Under the pieces are notes generated by a model, which had not been told where the DNA came from, made no database searches, and saw only the letters and a list, made by a program, of their open reading frames with translations. Made by a program: the position numbers and the translations under genes. From Opisthocomus hoazin (taxonomy: Eukaryota > Chordata > Aves > Opisthocomiformes > Opisthocomidae), in NCBI RefSeq assembly GCF_030867145.1, contig NC_134454.1, positions 64,896,308-64,960,307 of the forward strand: 64,000 bases of DNA, read 5' to 3'. This document shows positions 39,561 through 53,200 of this stretch, piece after piece (the stretch's first letter is position 1; the number at the start of each line of letters is the position of its first letter).

Positions 39561-40520
39561 AGGCCAGTGAGAGGTGAAAGCAGATGCCCCAATGCCTTTC
39601 CCTTGCTACCCTGTTCTTTCCTTCTCCTTCCTGGCTTCTCATTCCAACTTGATCTGACTTCACTTGGGATCTGGGATCTGTTCGTGAGAGCTTTGCTCCA
39701 CGCAGAAACAGCAAACCAGTGTGGTACAGGGGACACTAGACCTTCTTCTCCTCTCCTTTGCTTTAACACATCCCTGAGGCGGTGCAAAAACTCACCTGCC
39801 TGCCCGGCAGCTACCTCTGACACAGAGCTCTGCCTCAGAACGGGCTGCCCCCGGCCCTCCCCGTTGCTGGGCAGGTCTCCTGCTGCAAGGAGGAGACCGG
39901 TAAAGCTTCTGCCCTGCTGCCCAGACAGGGAGACAAGGTATTACAAGGGCATCAAGCCCCACCACATCATCATCATCATCATCATCATCAATCATCATCA
40001 TCATCATCATCTCTGCATGGCGGGTGTCACAGATGCAGGACGGCAGTGCTGCCGAGAGGCCTGTATGCCAGACATCAGGTGGGCCTATGCTTTGGCGGGT
40101 GGCTGGGCTGGGGAATAACTTCTCTCCCAGAAACCTGCCAGTGCTCAGCCACATCTCACCTTCCCCAGTGCGGACGAGCGCTCCCCAGTGCTGCCGACAA
40201 AGCTGCCCCATGCGTGCTCCCTCGCCTGCTTAACCAGCTGAAGCTCCAAAGGCTGCTGCTCCGTGGGTAGACACGTGGCAGCTCCCGACGACGTGGGCCA
40301 GAGGACCAATGGTGGGCAGAATGCCCGGGCCAGCCGGGTGGACGAGAGCGGCTTTTCCACCGGCTCGGTTAGGCTGGACGAGGACAGAGGCTGGATGCCG
40401 AGTGGAAAGCTCTGGGCTGCGTGCTTTGGTGTTTGACCCGCTCAGCCCTCTGCGTTGCTCTAATACCACCTGCCATGCTGCACGGCCTGATCCTGCACCG
40501 GTGCTCTAGCAAGCCCACCA
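39560..40520. other. CpG-enriched patch without an assigned gene
   Basis: The stretch is clearly richer in G+C and CpG than its AT-rich surroundings, most of all at 40080-40450. It contains the (CAT)n microsatellite. Open frames on both strands are composition-driven. It could be an orphan CpG island, a non-coding RNA promoter, or a diverged repeat. Confidence 0.35.
39965..40011 (+). repeat. (CAT)n microsatellite
   Basis: Roughly fifteen CAT/ATC units in 47 bp, interrupted once by an extra A that shifts the repeat phase near 39990. Likely length-polymorphic. Confidence 0.95.
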
Positions 40521-42387
40521 AAATCCATCACCTCGCTGGCATTGGTTAGCACGGGATTACGGAGCATGTTGCTGAGTCAGGCTAGCCACTAACAAGACTA
40601 AGATGATTTGTGAAAGTGGACATTTTTACTGTGAAACAGTACATTTTTTTGTGCAGTGTCTTGACAGTCAACAAGGCCTTTCAGTACATTAGCAATCAGT
40701 CCACTTGTTGCCAACAGCACGGACCAGCCAGATTTTAGCTAGAGCATAGTTCACCAAGCTAGCACGAAAAGCTGCTCTGCCTTGCTGTACGAAAAAAAGA
40801 AAAAAGCACCATGAATGGTTCCTACTGCAACGCCAAGAATAATACCAAGCAAGAGAGGAAACCTACCTAAATGAGTCTGGAAACCATTTTAAGCAGGAAC
40901 CAAACACAACTGGGTCTTTTTCTTTATGGAGTGCTAAGCGACATTAGCAAAAGTGATGTGACTTCACCAATGTGTAAGCATATGTAAAAGCCTAACGCAT
41001 CAATATTTTCAGAGGAGTGAAAAGACATTTTTAAAGCTGTCTTGGAAATGTTAAGTAGACCATATTTGTAGCAATTAATTTATAACATTTTTCATCTTAT
41101 TTCTTCCGGGTCTTACATGTTCCTACAAGCAGCTGGCAGAACAACACAGCAGAGCCCTACAGATACCTACAAATAGGCTTTCACCACAAGATTGCCGGGA
41201 AGCAGGGGTGTTAAATTTGCAACCTGCCAGAGGGGTTCACCTCGCTTACAGCAGGCAGCCTTCTCCACCAGGGAAAGGTGGCAGGCTGGATGAGATGCTC
41301 TACAGGTAATGATCTCGTCTCAGCCACTACCGTCCAGGGAGCGGGCAGGGAGGAGGCGGCCCACCAGCTGCCCTGGTAGCAGCAAGACAAGGGAAACCCT
41401 GGGGTATATCCCGCGCTTGCACGTTGCAGGAGCTTACACACAAAGCCCAGTGTTTCCAGGCTGCAGAGCTGCAGCACGTATGACAGCCAGACACTCTCCA
41501 TAGCAAGAAGGTCCACGCAATGCTGTCGCGGCCCCACCACTGCTGCTTGGCCAGAAGGGCTGAGCCCCGGTGTCTGCAGTCTCAGGCAGCGGAGGAAAAG
41601 CCAGTCCCTGTGGCAGGTTTTCACTCTGTAGCTGAGGTAGGCAGCGAAGGCTTCCTTCACCCTTGGCAGACACGCACATTTTCAGGACTCACTTCACTAT
41701 TCCAGGCATCTAAAGGAGATGAATCCCACCTGGACCCCATCTTTCTCCGCTAGCCAGAGAAGCAGCTTTGACTGCTCCAGATGCAGATAGCTACAGCTAC
41801 TCAAACTGGTCTCACGCTGGACATCCGCAAACGCCCAGCTTCAAAACTCAGGCACACAAAATATGCCGGTAAACTAATAGGCAAGCCCAAGCAGTCAGGC
41901 CACAGAAAGGACACCTTCCACATAAAGTAGTTTTGTTTTGAATTCACCTTGGATAAAAAGTTAAAAAAGGCAGGCAGTGCAGGGCTGTGCAACCTCATTG
42001 GTTGCCTGGGACGGTGCGCACTACTGCAGGCAACGTTTGCTGTGACCGCCAGCCCTGTAGCCCCCTCCCACCCAATGAAGTTACTCGGGCATTGGTTTGT
42101 CAAAATTTTGCTGTCACACAGCCCAAGGCTGACATTCACTAAGATCAGAAAACCTGTGTTTCCCTATTCACCCCTTCCCACAGCAGTTGTAAGAAAGGAT
42201 TGGTACTGAAGAGCTGTAATTAAAATTTAAAATCCGATCCCATGGATATGCTAAAATGTGGTTTTTTTGTTTGTTTTTTTTTTTACAGACAAGATAAACC
42301 TTTTCACAATGAAAAAGAAAAATGTTCAAAAAATCTGACATAATTCCCATAAAAAACACTAGCAAAACTCCACTAAAAATCCAAAAT
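40521..42387. other. Non-coding interval 3' of MTX3
   Basis: No coding exon seen. The right end contains a T-rich tract (about 42259-42285). Overlapping open frames near 41.2-41.7 kb have no domain signal. Confidence 0.4.
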
Positions 42388-44118
42388 TTTAATCTTGGAA
42401 CAATGACCTTCTTACAAAGAGATTTTAAAGACTGTGTACATATTCACAAAAGCAACAAACTAAGGCATATTCTCCATAGCCATGTTTATAAACTATAGAC
42501 TTTGAAAAGCCATGTGACTCTTATCAAGATACAGGCAGTAAAAATTTCAACATGTAGTGGACTGTTGGTTTACACAATTATCATGAGACAGATTAATTTC
42601 AAATCACTGAAACAAACACTCTAGTAAGAGCATGAAGCTTAAACGTTATTTTAAAGTGCTCATTAGAAACCAAACATTTCAATTACAGTTAAGAAATGTT
42701 AAAGATATTACATTCCTTACGTATCAAGTCTGAAAGTACAGTATGTACACAATCTACAGTCTTGTCTTTATAAATAGGGAATAATTTATCTGTGTATCTC
42801 AAATGTGACTAGTAGCTGAAGGGAAGCTGAAAGACTTTTGATTTGGCCAGAAAAAGGATAAAAATGGAACAGCCATCCCACACATACAGCTATCAGACTT
42901 CTGTATCCGAAGCGCTGCCATTTTGGCCAATCTCCTTGACTAATCCTCTTCACAGCCACTCATGAAGCATCCACCAGTATGCTGCCAGTAAGAATTACAG
43001 CATGTCTCTTGCAATGGAATTGCTTGGGTCTCTAGAACTGGCAGGGCTGCTGCTAAGAGAAAATGTAGTAAGACAGAAGTCCTTTACTTAAACAGAAGAA
43101 ATATGTGCTGCAATGTATTAGTTTGCAGAGATAAAAGAACTGTAAACTAGGCGGTCAAACAGTAACAAATGTGGACGTTTTTTAATTCTTGTATGTAGTG
43201 CTTATAAAAAAATAAGGTAAGACCAATTCACAGCCATTTGTGACAAATTTAAAAGCCCACATAAGCTTTCTTACAAAGCTCTAACCAGTTCCTTTCAATC
43301 CAATGCCACACTATGTTTGCTAGTCAAGTCTCTTGTCCTGACAGCATCTTATCAAACCTCTCCATCTCACTACCAGTCCTCTGTGATTTTGACTTAGTAG
43401 CTTTGCAGCATGTGGCATTACCCTGTACACAGGTTAAGACTGTTTCACACAGGACTAATACCAGGTACCTGTGAAATGTGAGTATTGTACATCATTGCAC
43501 TCCCCACAGCACATACACTTTTCAACAATCCCCCTCAAAGTACAACATAACAAGTTTTCAAAAATACAAAGAACCTTAAAATATTTGACCCAAGAGTGTT
43601 CATGAAAGTACAATAAAAAATATTTAACTTGCTCTCCTTGCTTGTCATTTCTCAGCTGCCACACAGGGAAACACTTCATTTTTTCCCCAGTCTTTTCACC
43701 GATTTTGCAACTGGGCTTTGTAATTTTCATACATATACAAGAGTATACCCACTCACATACAGTAACATGATTACAAGTAAAACCAAAAGCCACAAAATAA
43801 TGGTGAACATTCCATAAGTAGAATTCTAACTTCTGGTCAACATTTCTGCTAAGCTAAAGGCAAAAATATGCTGTACAAAATCACTTTAACACCTGCAGGA
43901 ATAAGCCTCGTTTGCTCAGCTTAGTGCGTGGCCAGCCTGAACTATGCAATTTCTTAAAAGCACAGGTAGATAGGAGACTGTAAAGCTGTATTTCTTCACT
44001 ACACCCCTCCCTTGCACCTATAGCAGATTCCTCCCTTGCAAAACAACATTCATGTGAAAAAATTTACTGTGGCGCTCAAAGAGTTGAAGGCAAATGTGTG
44101 TATGGGCAACAAAAGCTG
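42388..44118 (-). other. MTX3: Probable MTX3 3' untranslated region
   Basis: This AT-rich stretch follows the MTX3 stop codon and has no coding potential. On the minus strand there are ATTAAA hexamers at 43186-43181 and 42393-42388, either of which could be the poly(A) signal; I see no canonical AATAAA in the interval. Just beyond the second lies an A-rich tract (T-rich on the plus strand, about 42259-42285). The left boundary is a guess that needs transcript data. Confidence 0.4.
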
Positions 44119-44229
44119 TCAAGGTGACAAACGATTTGATGGACTGCTTTCTTCTCCACCTGCAGCCAGCTTGAGCGTTGTTAGCTTTCGAGGCGGATGC
44201 TGAGGACTCTTACGCAGGTTGTCGTCCAT
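44119..44229 (-). CDS. MTX3: MTX3 coding exon 9 with stop codon
   Basis: The last coding exon has acceptor TTTCTCTGCAG and 36 codons plus TGA at 44121-44119. It encodes [16 protein letters not shown], an acidic-serine stretch and the terminal NRLSP, the usual MTX3 tail. No transmembrane segment is present. Confidence 0.93.
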   Translation of the reverse strand: MDDNLRKSPQHPPRKLTTLKLAAGGEESSPSNRLSP

Positions 44230-47200
44230 CTGCAGAGAAATAATGAGAGCCGGATCTGGCAAACAGTAGAATACAGATTATACGATTAGTTTGTTTGTCA
44301 GGGCTGCCATTATTAATGCTGGTTTGGGGTGTTTTTTACCCTGTTATTTCAGGACCAGCCAAAACTGATGCCCTGGTTCCTCTCCAGTCCGAATTATACA
44401 CTTGTGTTAGAGCTGCTATTCATTCCATTAGCATATGCTGCATCAAACCCAGGGCAAACAGGGGTGCTTCTGCTCAAATCATTTCATCAAGATTAATGAA
44501 GAAAGTAACATTGCTACCTTCTTCTAATGGGTCAAAGTTTCAATTCGGTATAATAGCCAAAAGCTGCTAGAAAGCAGATCAAAGTCAAACTGCTAACGCC
44601 AATGGATGCTTTTGCACGTTCAGCACTTTGCAAGAACAAATCTTTTTTTCAAACTGGAAATGCTCTGGAGGCCCTGGGTGAATTTAGATTAGTTGCAAAT
44701 TTCAAAAAGTATTTAATAAAGAACTTGTGATAAGACCTTTTGAAAGACAGGTTAAAATTAATCTCTGAATATAAAGATTTTACATTTTCATCGGAAATCA
44801 ATCTAATGCCCTGTGCATCAAAAAGAGTCTAATTATTACAAAATAAACAGAAACACAGAAGACAGCACAGGGTAGATCTCCACAGGTTGTCTAGCCCATC
44901 CTGTTCCCTCAAGGTAGGATCACCTTTACCTAAATCATGCCTGACAAATGTCTACGTAACCCATTCTTTAAACTTCCACAGCCACATTTCAATACCACAA
45001 AGAGGAGATACAATCCATACGTAATGCTACAGAAGCTGATCATAGTTAATGATCTATTTCATACACCGATCTTTTTCAGGAAGCAACAATTTCTATACTT
45101 TTAGTTAAAGTGTTCTGTCTGCATTGGAAGACTAATTCTTCACAAGTATTTTTCACGTAAGTTGTACAGATTTTGACAGGAGCTGAGTGACAGCCTTAGA
45201 AACAAAGAATATAAAGAAATAAAAGCCAGGTGTAGAACAAGCAAGAGAAAGAGTGACTGTAGGTTAGTGACTACAGCGTTCAGCTGGGAGCAAGGAGAGC
45301 TGGCAACTGGTCTTAACTTGCAGGAGCATTTCTGAGTTTTGAAATTTAGGGCATATTAATTTGCCTCATCCTTTGCTGGAACGCGCCCTTGCAGAAAGGC
45401 ACCCTTCTTTTGTTGGTACGTGCACTTGCAAGACAATGCTCTTGATTGTAATAAAAATACTTGTTAAGTAACAAGGCATCATTAACTATTCCTTTCAAAT
45501 TATGTAATAGTCTTCCTGACTCTCTACACCAACTCACTAGAAAAGAAGCAATTAAGAAGTCCATTGTACAGTTGCAATTGCCATGCAAGAGTATCTGTGA
45601 ACAAGTAACCACAACGAAGCAGGAAAAATAGAGACTGAAGCAAAAGTAACCTTTTCAATCAGGTTGGATTCCTTATTTACAAGCTGTGTGAGTTTCTGCA
45701 GATTAGCATCTGCTGTATCCTGTCCAGCAGGAGAATGGCCTGGAGAGTGAAGGTAGAAAGATGAAGAGTGAAAAGGTATTCATTCAAAAAAGCTTTTAAA
45801 TATTTAAAAAATAGACGAACACTGGAGAGAAAGTTCATGCAGTATTTTCATCCTAAGAAGAATTTAAGCGGAAAAGCCACTGCATGTGAGAAAGACAGAA
45901 GCAGTACACATGAGCCATAGCACAGATGCAGGTGCATTTTGCCAATGCCTGACAGAGTCTAAAACTGAGTATTAACCCTGACTTTTAATTTTCAGTCCTT
46001 TCTGCACAACTTTGGAAGTTTCTCTATCTCATTTCCACAGAGAAGTTCTAGTATAAACTACATAAAATCTAATTCTGCCTTGGTTCACAGGTGAAATCCT
46101 GGTGTCCTAATCCAAACAAGACTACACATGACAAAAAGGGGAAAAGAAACACCACTTACCTGAGACAGTTACCCTGAAGTAGCAGTTTAAAATATCATCA
46201 CAGAATCGACACAGATTGGGAAGATGTTTCAAATGCTCTTGTAATTGTACTCTGGGAAAGCACACTTTATAAATCGGTGCAAGGAAACCAAACACAAAGG
46301 CATCCAAGGTGGTAGGCCTGAAAAGAGTGACAAAACAAAACATCAAAGTGACTGAGGTTAAGACATTAAGACCTCTACAATGTAACTGTTTTCTGTGTAT
46401 GCCAAACACAACTCAGGACAGAACTCAGTCCACTCTTCTGGCATTCTGTCTTCTCATACCAATCTGGTAAGTGCTTTGTACAGATTATCTACTGATTTCA
46501 GTACGTCTGAACTAGAGACATGTTGGCAAGCTGGAACTTTAACTTCAGCATTAAAATGCAGTCATGCTGTCACATACACTGATAAACAAGCCCCTCTAAA
46601 ACATGTTTCTGGCACCAGAAAAGCCAAGCTGTATGCCAGGGGACCAGGATCCTGTCTCATGCAATGGTCTCACTCCAGTGGCTGAAGGAACAGATCGCCC
46701 TTTTTAGGAGCTGTTGGCACTACGTTGTTGGCAGTATCTGCTTCCTGGTCTGTGCATGTACCACAGAAGAGGAGTGTTCCCGGACCTACACGCTCCTTCC
46801 ATGAAGGCAGTGGTAACATTTCAGGCTTAAAGCATTTTTTCCACATACAAACACAGGAGGTGACATTCAGTGGTGGAAAAACATTTTCTAGTGCTACACT
46901 AACTCCTCAAGCACCCCACATTTTCTTAGCAGCTGGGGGCAGCATCTGCCTCTCCTGAAAAATGCAGGATAAGGGAGAAACCGTATTGCCTTAGTTCAAA
47001 GTTCTTGTTTCTGCCCTGTTTGGTCATTCAGTTATCTGAAAAGTAGAGTGTGAGACATGAAACTACTGTGCAGCACTTTCAACATTCTTTCAGGTTAAAA
47101 AAATCCCACAAAGTTAAAGTGTTCACAGAGTCATATCGTACCTGTTTTGTTAGTCATTTAAGGCAAAAAAAGGAAAAACACACTCACGTATCTCCAAAGA

Positions 47201-50200
47201 AAAACTGAGATGTTCCCAATCTCTGCGACAGGAGATTTAGGCACTCCTTGGCATCCCTGTATATCTGATGAGACACAAGACTGTCTAAGAGCCCTAGATG
47301 TAGCAAGGTTAGTATGCGCTTCATCGTTCACCATTTGACAGTGTGGTAGACTGTTTCAGTTCTTATCTGCGACAGCACCAACTTACAAATTCTTTACTAC
47401 ACAACACATACCTGTGCTTCCACTTCAGTGAGGCTGTAGAGTGGAGGCCCTCCCCTGGTCAGCAAGATCCTGTTCAGTGCTTCCCTGGACATCTTTCCAG
47501 GCAGATACAAACTCAGTGGGAAGGCAATCCTCGAGGCAAACCATGGTTTTGTCACACCGCAGTAATTTTCAGCTTCAACCCAGAAAGTGTGCAGCTGTAT
47601 CAATACAAGGAAAAATATGATTGGAATTTGAGTCAGAATAGTAGACATCTCTTACAAGTTTGATGCGCAAGATCTCTGTCAGAGAAGCAGAAGCACCAGG
47701 AATTAGTGTGAGAATCCATAAAGGATTATACGAATCCTTCGAGGGTAGGAGTATGTAATTAAAGCAACACCTACCTTCCACGTAAAGAGAAACAACAAAG
47801 ATATTACATAGACCTACACGCATGTGCATAAAATTACATATACACTCATGTTCATTTAAGTATATATACACACACTCCCACAGACACACTGTACATAGAA
47901 AATACATTACCAAAAAAGTTGCAGATGTACAAGATCAGGTTTGAACTTTCTAGATTTTTTTTTCTAATCTTACATAAATCTTAAAGATATTATGAAATGA
48001 TGAATTCGAAACCTTGCAGGCCAGCTGAATAGGCTAGTCTGTGACATCACCTGGTCAGAATATTTTCTCCTGCACAAACTGAAGTCAAAGTCATTCAAAA
48101 GATCCAATGTCTGGGGGCTTTTATAGCTCTAATGTACTTACACTAAACTGGTGAGGGCATGTGGTCATGTGTTCTTTAGAACTGAAAAATGAAATTACTA
48201 ATTGGTATTTTAATTTCTCAAAAGTTCCAACCGAACAGTTCCAAAGGCTTCCAGAGTTGTGCACCCCGCATGAGACATACTCCACCTAACTCTAAGTTTT
48301 TCAAAACAATCAAATGAAACAAAACACAGCCACAATAAGCTGTTTACATGATACTGTTTCCCAAAAACCATCTAAAAAAAAAATCACAGCTGCCCTTTCA
48401 GAATGTCTTTCATAAATTCATTATTATTACTTCACACCCCACAAACACACACTTCTTTCCTTTTCAAAAGTTGCTAGGCAGTATTTCCAAAACTGGACTA
48501 ATAAAGCAAATACACTCTGGCCAGGACTATGGCTGAGAGACTTTAATGTCTTGTGTTGGGTACTTCTTGTAGTATTCGATTCCAAAAATTCTGACCATTA
48601 TGAAGTATTTCTCAATACTTACCAGAGCAGGAAGCAGTTTCTCTTCAAGCAGTGCAATGTATGCCAGTGTATCAGCTCCTTGTTTTGCGGACAATTCATA
48701 ATCCGCATTATATTTCTACAAATTAAAAAAAGAAATACATACTACAAATAACGTTACACAGAACTTTCCAAAAAGATCATCAAGGCAACCCAAAGTTGCT
48801 TCAAACTTAGCAGCTATCAAGTTAGTAAATACAACAAAATCTTTTGGGACAGAAAGCACGCGTTCACTAGAATTTCTTTACTTCTTCAGGCCAGCTATGT
48901 CAAACCTCCTTGCATCTCCCTTTTCCACTTTACCACTCTTAGATTTTTGGGTCCTCCTATTCCCCAAATAACTGTTGTGTCTCCTTCTGACTGCTTTCCA
49001 AGCAACTGACCAGTGATACAGAGAAAATTTTTCAGTATTTAGGGATATAGCAAACCTCTGCCAAGTCCCCATCTTTGTTTTTGAAGAAGCATCTGGCACT
49101 TAAGCTGATGTAAGCACAAAAAAAAAAAAAAGCATTCTTTTTCTTTTAATTACCATTCTAAAAGTTTAGAAATTGGATGCTAACAATGTAAGCGACCAAA
49201 CGCACAGTTAAATTAATGCAGTAACAGCTAACAGCTTTTAATTCTGACACTGGATCCTTTTAGGGTACATTAAAAGGGCTGTTAAAGTTTTGGGGAGCAA
49301 GATGAGATTCGCTTCATTACTTTAGAAACAAAGGATCAGGGCTGACCCTTAGATATCTGAAAATCAAGCATATTCTTGTTATACTTTAACTCAAACAGTT
49401 TTTCCCCCCCCAACAATAAGCAATCTTTGCTATTCAAATGGCTATGAAACTTCTGAATTTTAAAACAACTGTCTAAAATCCCATCTCAAATGTGCAGTTT
49501 TCAGATTCTGTTTTTCTCCCTCCAAAGATTTAAAGTTTCACTAACACAGCATTCATCAGATAATCTTCTTGACTAGGCAGGAAATGAATTTCTAATATAA
49601 AAGCAGAATATCAGGCTGGAAGACCATCTTAGAACTAAAAAGATGTTGCCATGCTGTATTAGACTTCTTTAGACTTCATGAAAACAAGAAATTGTGTAGC
49701 TGTATTCTTTGTGAATAAAACATTAAGAGATCTGCAAACAGCAAGCAAGAGCTGACTACGCAGTAACACGATGTGCATCAAGAAATGCTTGCAGACTTTT
49801 TCACACCACAAGTCATAGAAAAACTACGCAGATTAAAAACAACACTGCATGCATTATCCTTCAAAAAAACAGCACTAGGAAACAATTACTCATTTAAGCA
49901 TTTAAAGCCACACTGCCCAAACTGTGATATTCTAGGTCTGCAAAGCCATAATGACACATAATTTAGAGCAGGGTGCTCAGTGAGCAACTACTCAATTAAG
50001 GGCAGTTTGTTGTCCTTTTCAAAGAACAGTTTCTCGTGCCTATTTTTAAATCTTTCACATAACTAACAGTCAAACGTTCAAACAGCAATGTGTTATCCAC
50101 CATTTTGCAATTCTCATGCATGTACGAAAAACAGGAAAGCACTGGGTCTGAACTGAGTTCCTGGTTTTCGGAAGCTTGTATCAGTCTATACAGGGGACAT

Positions 50201-53200
50201 GCAGAGTCACTACAAGTGAAAGAAAACAAATCTTTTGAAAGAGACCTACCTGTTTTCTTAAGAAGTTTAGTATTTTTGCCGGCTGAGAAATAACAATGTC
50301 TTCTGATATCAGGACTGGTACATCTCCTAGAAGGCATAAATAATATAGTCAATAGTTTATATGGATGAGTTATAACTAGAAAGCAATCAGTCACTTCATC
50401 TACTTTCCTGTTTAGAGTGCTGAGGGAACTGGTGGAGGAGCTGGCCAAGCCACTCTCCATCATCTGTCAGCAGTCCTGGCTAACAGGGGAGGTCCCAGAT
50501 GACTGGAGGATTGCCAGTGTAACACCCATCTACAAGAAGGGCTGGAAGGAGGATCCTGGGAACCACAGGCCTGTCAGCCTGACCTCAGTGCCTGGCAAGA
50601 TTACGGAGTGGTTCATCGTGAGTGCGCTCACTGGGCATGTAACGGACAACCAGGGGATCAGGCCCAGCCAGCATGGGTTCATGAAGGCAGGTCCTGCTGG
50701 GCCAACCTGATCTCCTTCTATGACCAGGCGACCTGTCTAGTGGATGAAGGAAAGGCTGTGGATGCCATTTACCTGGACTGTAGTAAGGCCTTTGTCACTG
50801 TTCCCCACAGCATCCTCCTGGAGAAACTAGCTGCCCATGGTTTGGATGGGTGTACTCTTCACTCGATAAAGAAGTGGCTGAATGGCCGAGCCCAGAGAGT
50901 GGTGGTGAATGGAGTTAAATCCAGCTGGCAGCCGGTCACAAGCAGTGTCCCCCAGGGCTCAGTTTTGGGTCCGGTCTTGTTTAACATCTTTATCAATGAT
51001 CTGGATGAGGGGATGGAGTGCTCCCTCAGTAAGTCTGCAGGTGACACCAAGTTGGGTGGGAGTGTGGATCTGCTCGAGGGTAGGAAGGCTCTGCAGAGGG
51101 ATCTGGACGGACTGGATCAATGGGCCGAGGCCAGCTGTACGAAGTTCAGCAAGGCCAAATGCCGGGTCCTGTACTTGGGTCACAACAACCCCAAGCAACG
51201 CTACAGGCTTGGGGAGGAGTGGCTGGAAAGCTGCCCGCTGGAAGAAGACCTGGGGGTGCTGGTTGACAGCCGGCTGAACATGAGCCAGCAGTGTGCCCAG
51301 GTGGCCAAGAAGGCCAACGGCATCCTGGCTTGTATCAGGAATAGAGTGGCCAGCAGGAGTAGGGAGGTGATCGTGCCGCTGTACTCAGCACTGGTGAGGC
51401 CACACCTCAAGTACTGTGTTCAGTTTTGGGCCCCTCACTACAAGAAAGACACTGAGGTGCTGGAGTGTGTCCAGAGAGGGGAAATGAGGCTGGTAAGGGG
51501 TCTAGAGAACAAGTCTTACGAGGAGTGGCTGAGGGAGCTGGGGTTGTTTAGTCTGGAGAAGAGGAGGCTGAGAGGAGACCTTATCGCTCTCTGCAACTAC
51601 CTGAAAAGAGGTTGTAGCCAGATGAGTGCTGGTCTCTTCTCCCAACTAACTAGCAATAGGATGAGAGGCAATGGCCTCAAGCTGTGTCAGGGGAAGTTTA
51701 GACTGGATATTAAGAAAAATTTCCTTATTGAAAGAGTGCTCAGGCATCGGAACAGGCTGCCCTGATGTGGTGGTGGAGACCCCATCCCTGAAAGTGTTCA
51801 AAAAAACGCGTACATGTGGCACTTTGGGACATGGTTTAGCAGGCATGGTGCTGGGGTGACGGCTGGACTTGATGATCTTAGAGCTTTTTTCCAACCTATG
51901 AATCTACGATTCTATGATTCTTTTCACCATAGCATGCTCTGATCTTGCTAACACGTACAAACAAACTAAGCTTTATGTAGCAGGGGAGTTCCACACATAT
52001 ATTTAGTCACAAATATCATTAGTGTATTGTGGCCTTAACTGATAACAAGCCAATGTCTTCTGATAGATATCTGATACTTTGAGATATAGATAGCAGGCTA
52101 CTTGTCTGGATTTCAGATGCTCATCTTAAGACACAAATTCCAACCCAGTCCAACGGCCCTCTCAACTCATTCTCCTCTGGGTCTCTCCTTTCTTCTACTC
52201 CAGTTTTCCCTCTCCTTCACCTCCAAATCCATTTTAACTACTTGTTTTCTCTAGCCTTGCTACAACCACTGCCCAAGCTACCACTGCATAACCATGAACT
52301 ACTCCAGAACCAAGTACTTTTCTTCTGCCAGAAGCTTACTGGTCAGCCTTGACTCAATAGATTGCAGGATCAAAGACTGTAGAGTATATGATCTCTCTAA
52401 TAGCGGCCATCTTACAGCACGTTCACAACATAAGTGCACCACAACAAGCCTAACAAGACTGTGCTGCTAAATACTATTGAAGTACCAATTATCAGCAACA
52501 CTTACTTACTATGTGGATTTTTTTTTTAACAGATTTTATGTATTTTGGCTATGAAGAAAGACACTGAACTTTTGGCAAGTACACTCAGCTAGTTTTTGGT
52601 ATTTTCTGCTAAGAGAAAAAAATACACTGAAAAACAACAGTCAAAGGCGCAACCTCTGCATGGATACTGTAATGCCTAAACTGAAGATGTGGTGAATGTA
52701 CGTAACACAGTACTTCAACACTGCCGCTACCTCTCTGGAACACACCAGGACAATAACTTACGCAGGTAAGTGATGAGTACAAGCATCCAACACAAAGAAG
52801 TCCTCTCAGATACCCAATCTTCAACTTCTCCATCAACTAGGTCATTAGTCACCTTTTCTGAGTCAACCTCTCCAACTCAGCACAGTACCAAACACGCCAG
52901 CTGGTGTCAAGTTATACTCTTTGAGGCTCACATTGCACTTCCAACTGTACCAGCCCACTAAATTATATGTAATTAAAGAACACTATTTCCATACACAAGC
53001 CTAGTTACTCTCATTGTAAATATGCAAAACGTAAAAAGCTTAAAAGTTTGCTTTCACTATAACATCAATTTAGACTGCCTGACAGAAACGGGTACGTACT
53101 TGGCACCCCTTCTTTGTTGACTGTCTGTTGCTCCACCCATACACATTTTAATAAAGTGTCCTTTGAGGGACTTCACTTACTTCTTCTGTTATTTCATCCC

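Noticed and set aside
39567-40211. Open frames of 183 and 139 codons including a His- or Asp-repeat
   Set aside because: The residue runs are translations of the (CAT)n microsatellite in a CpG-rich patch, not evidence of a protein.
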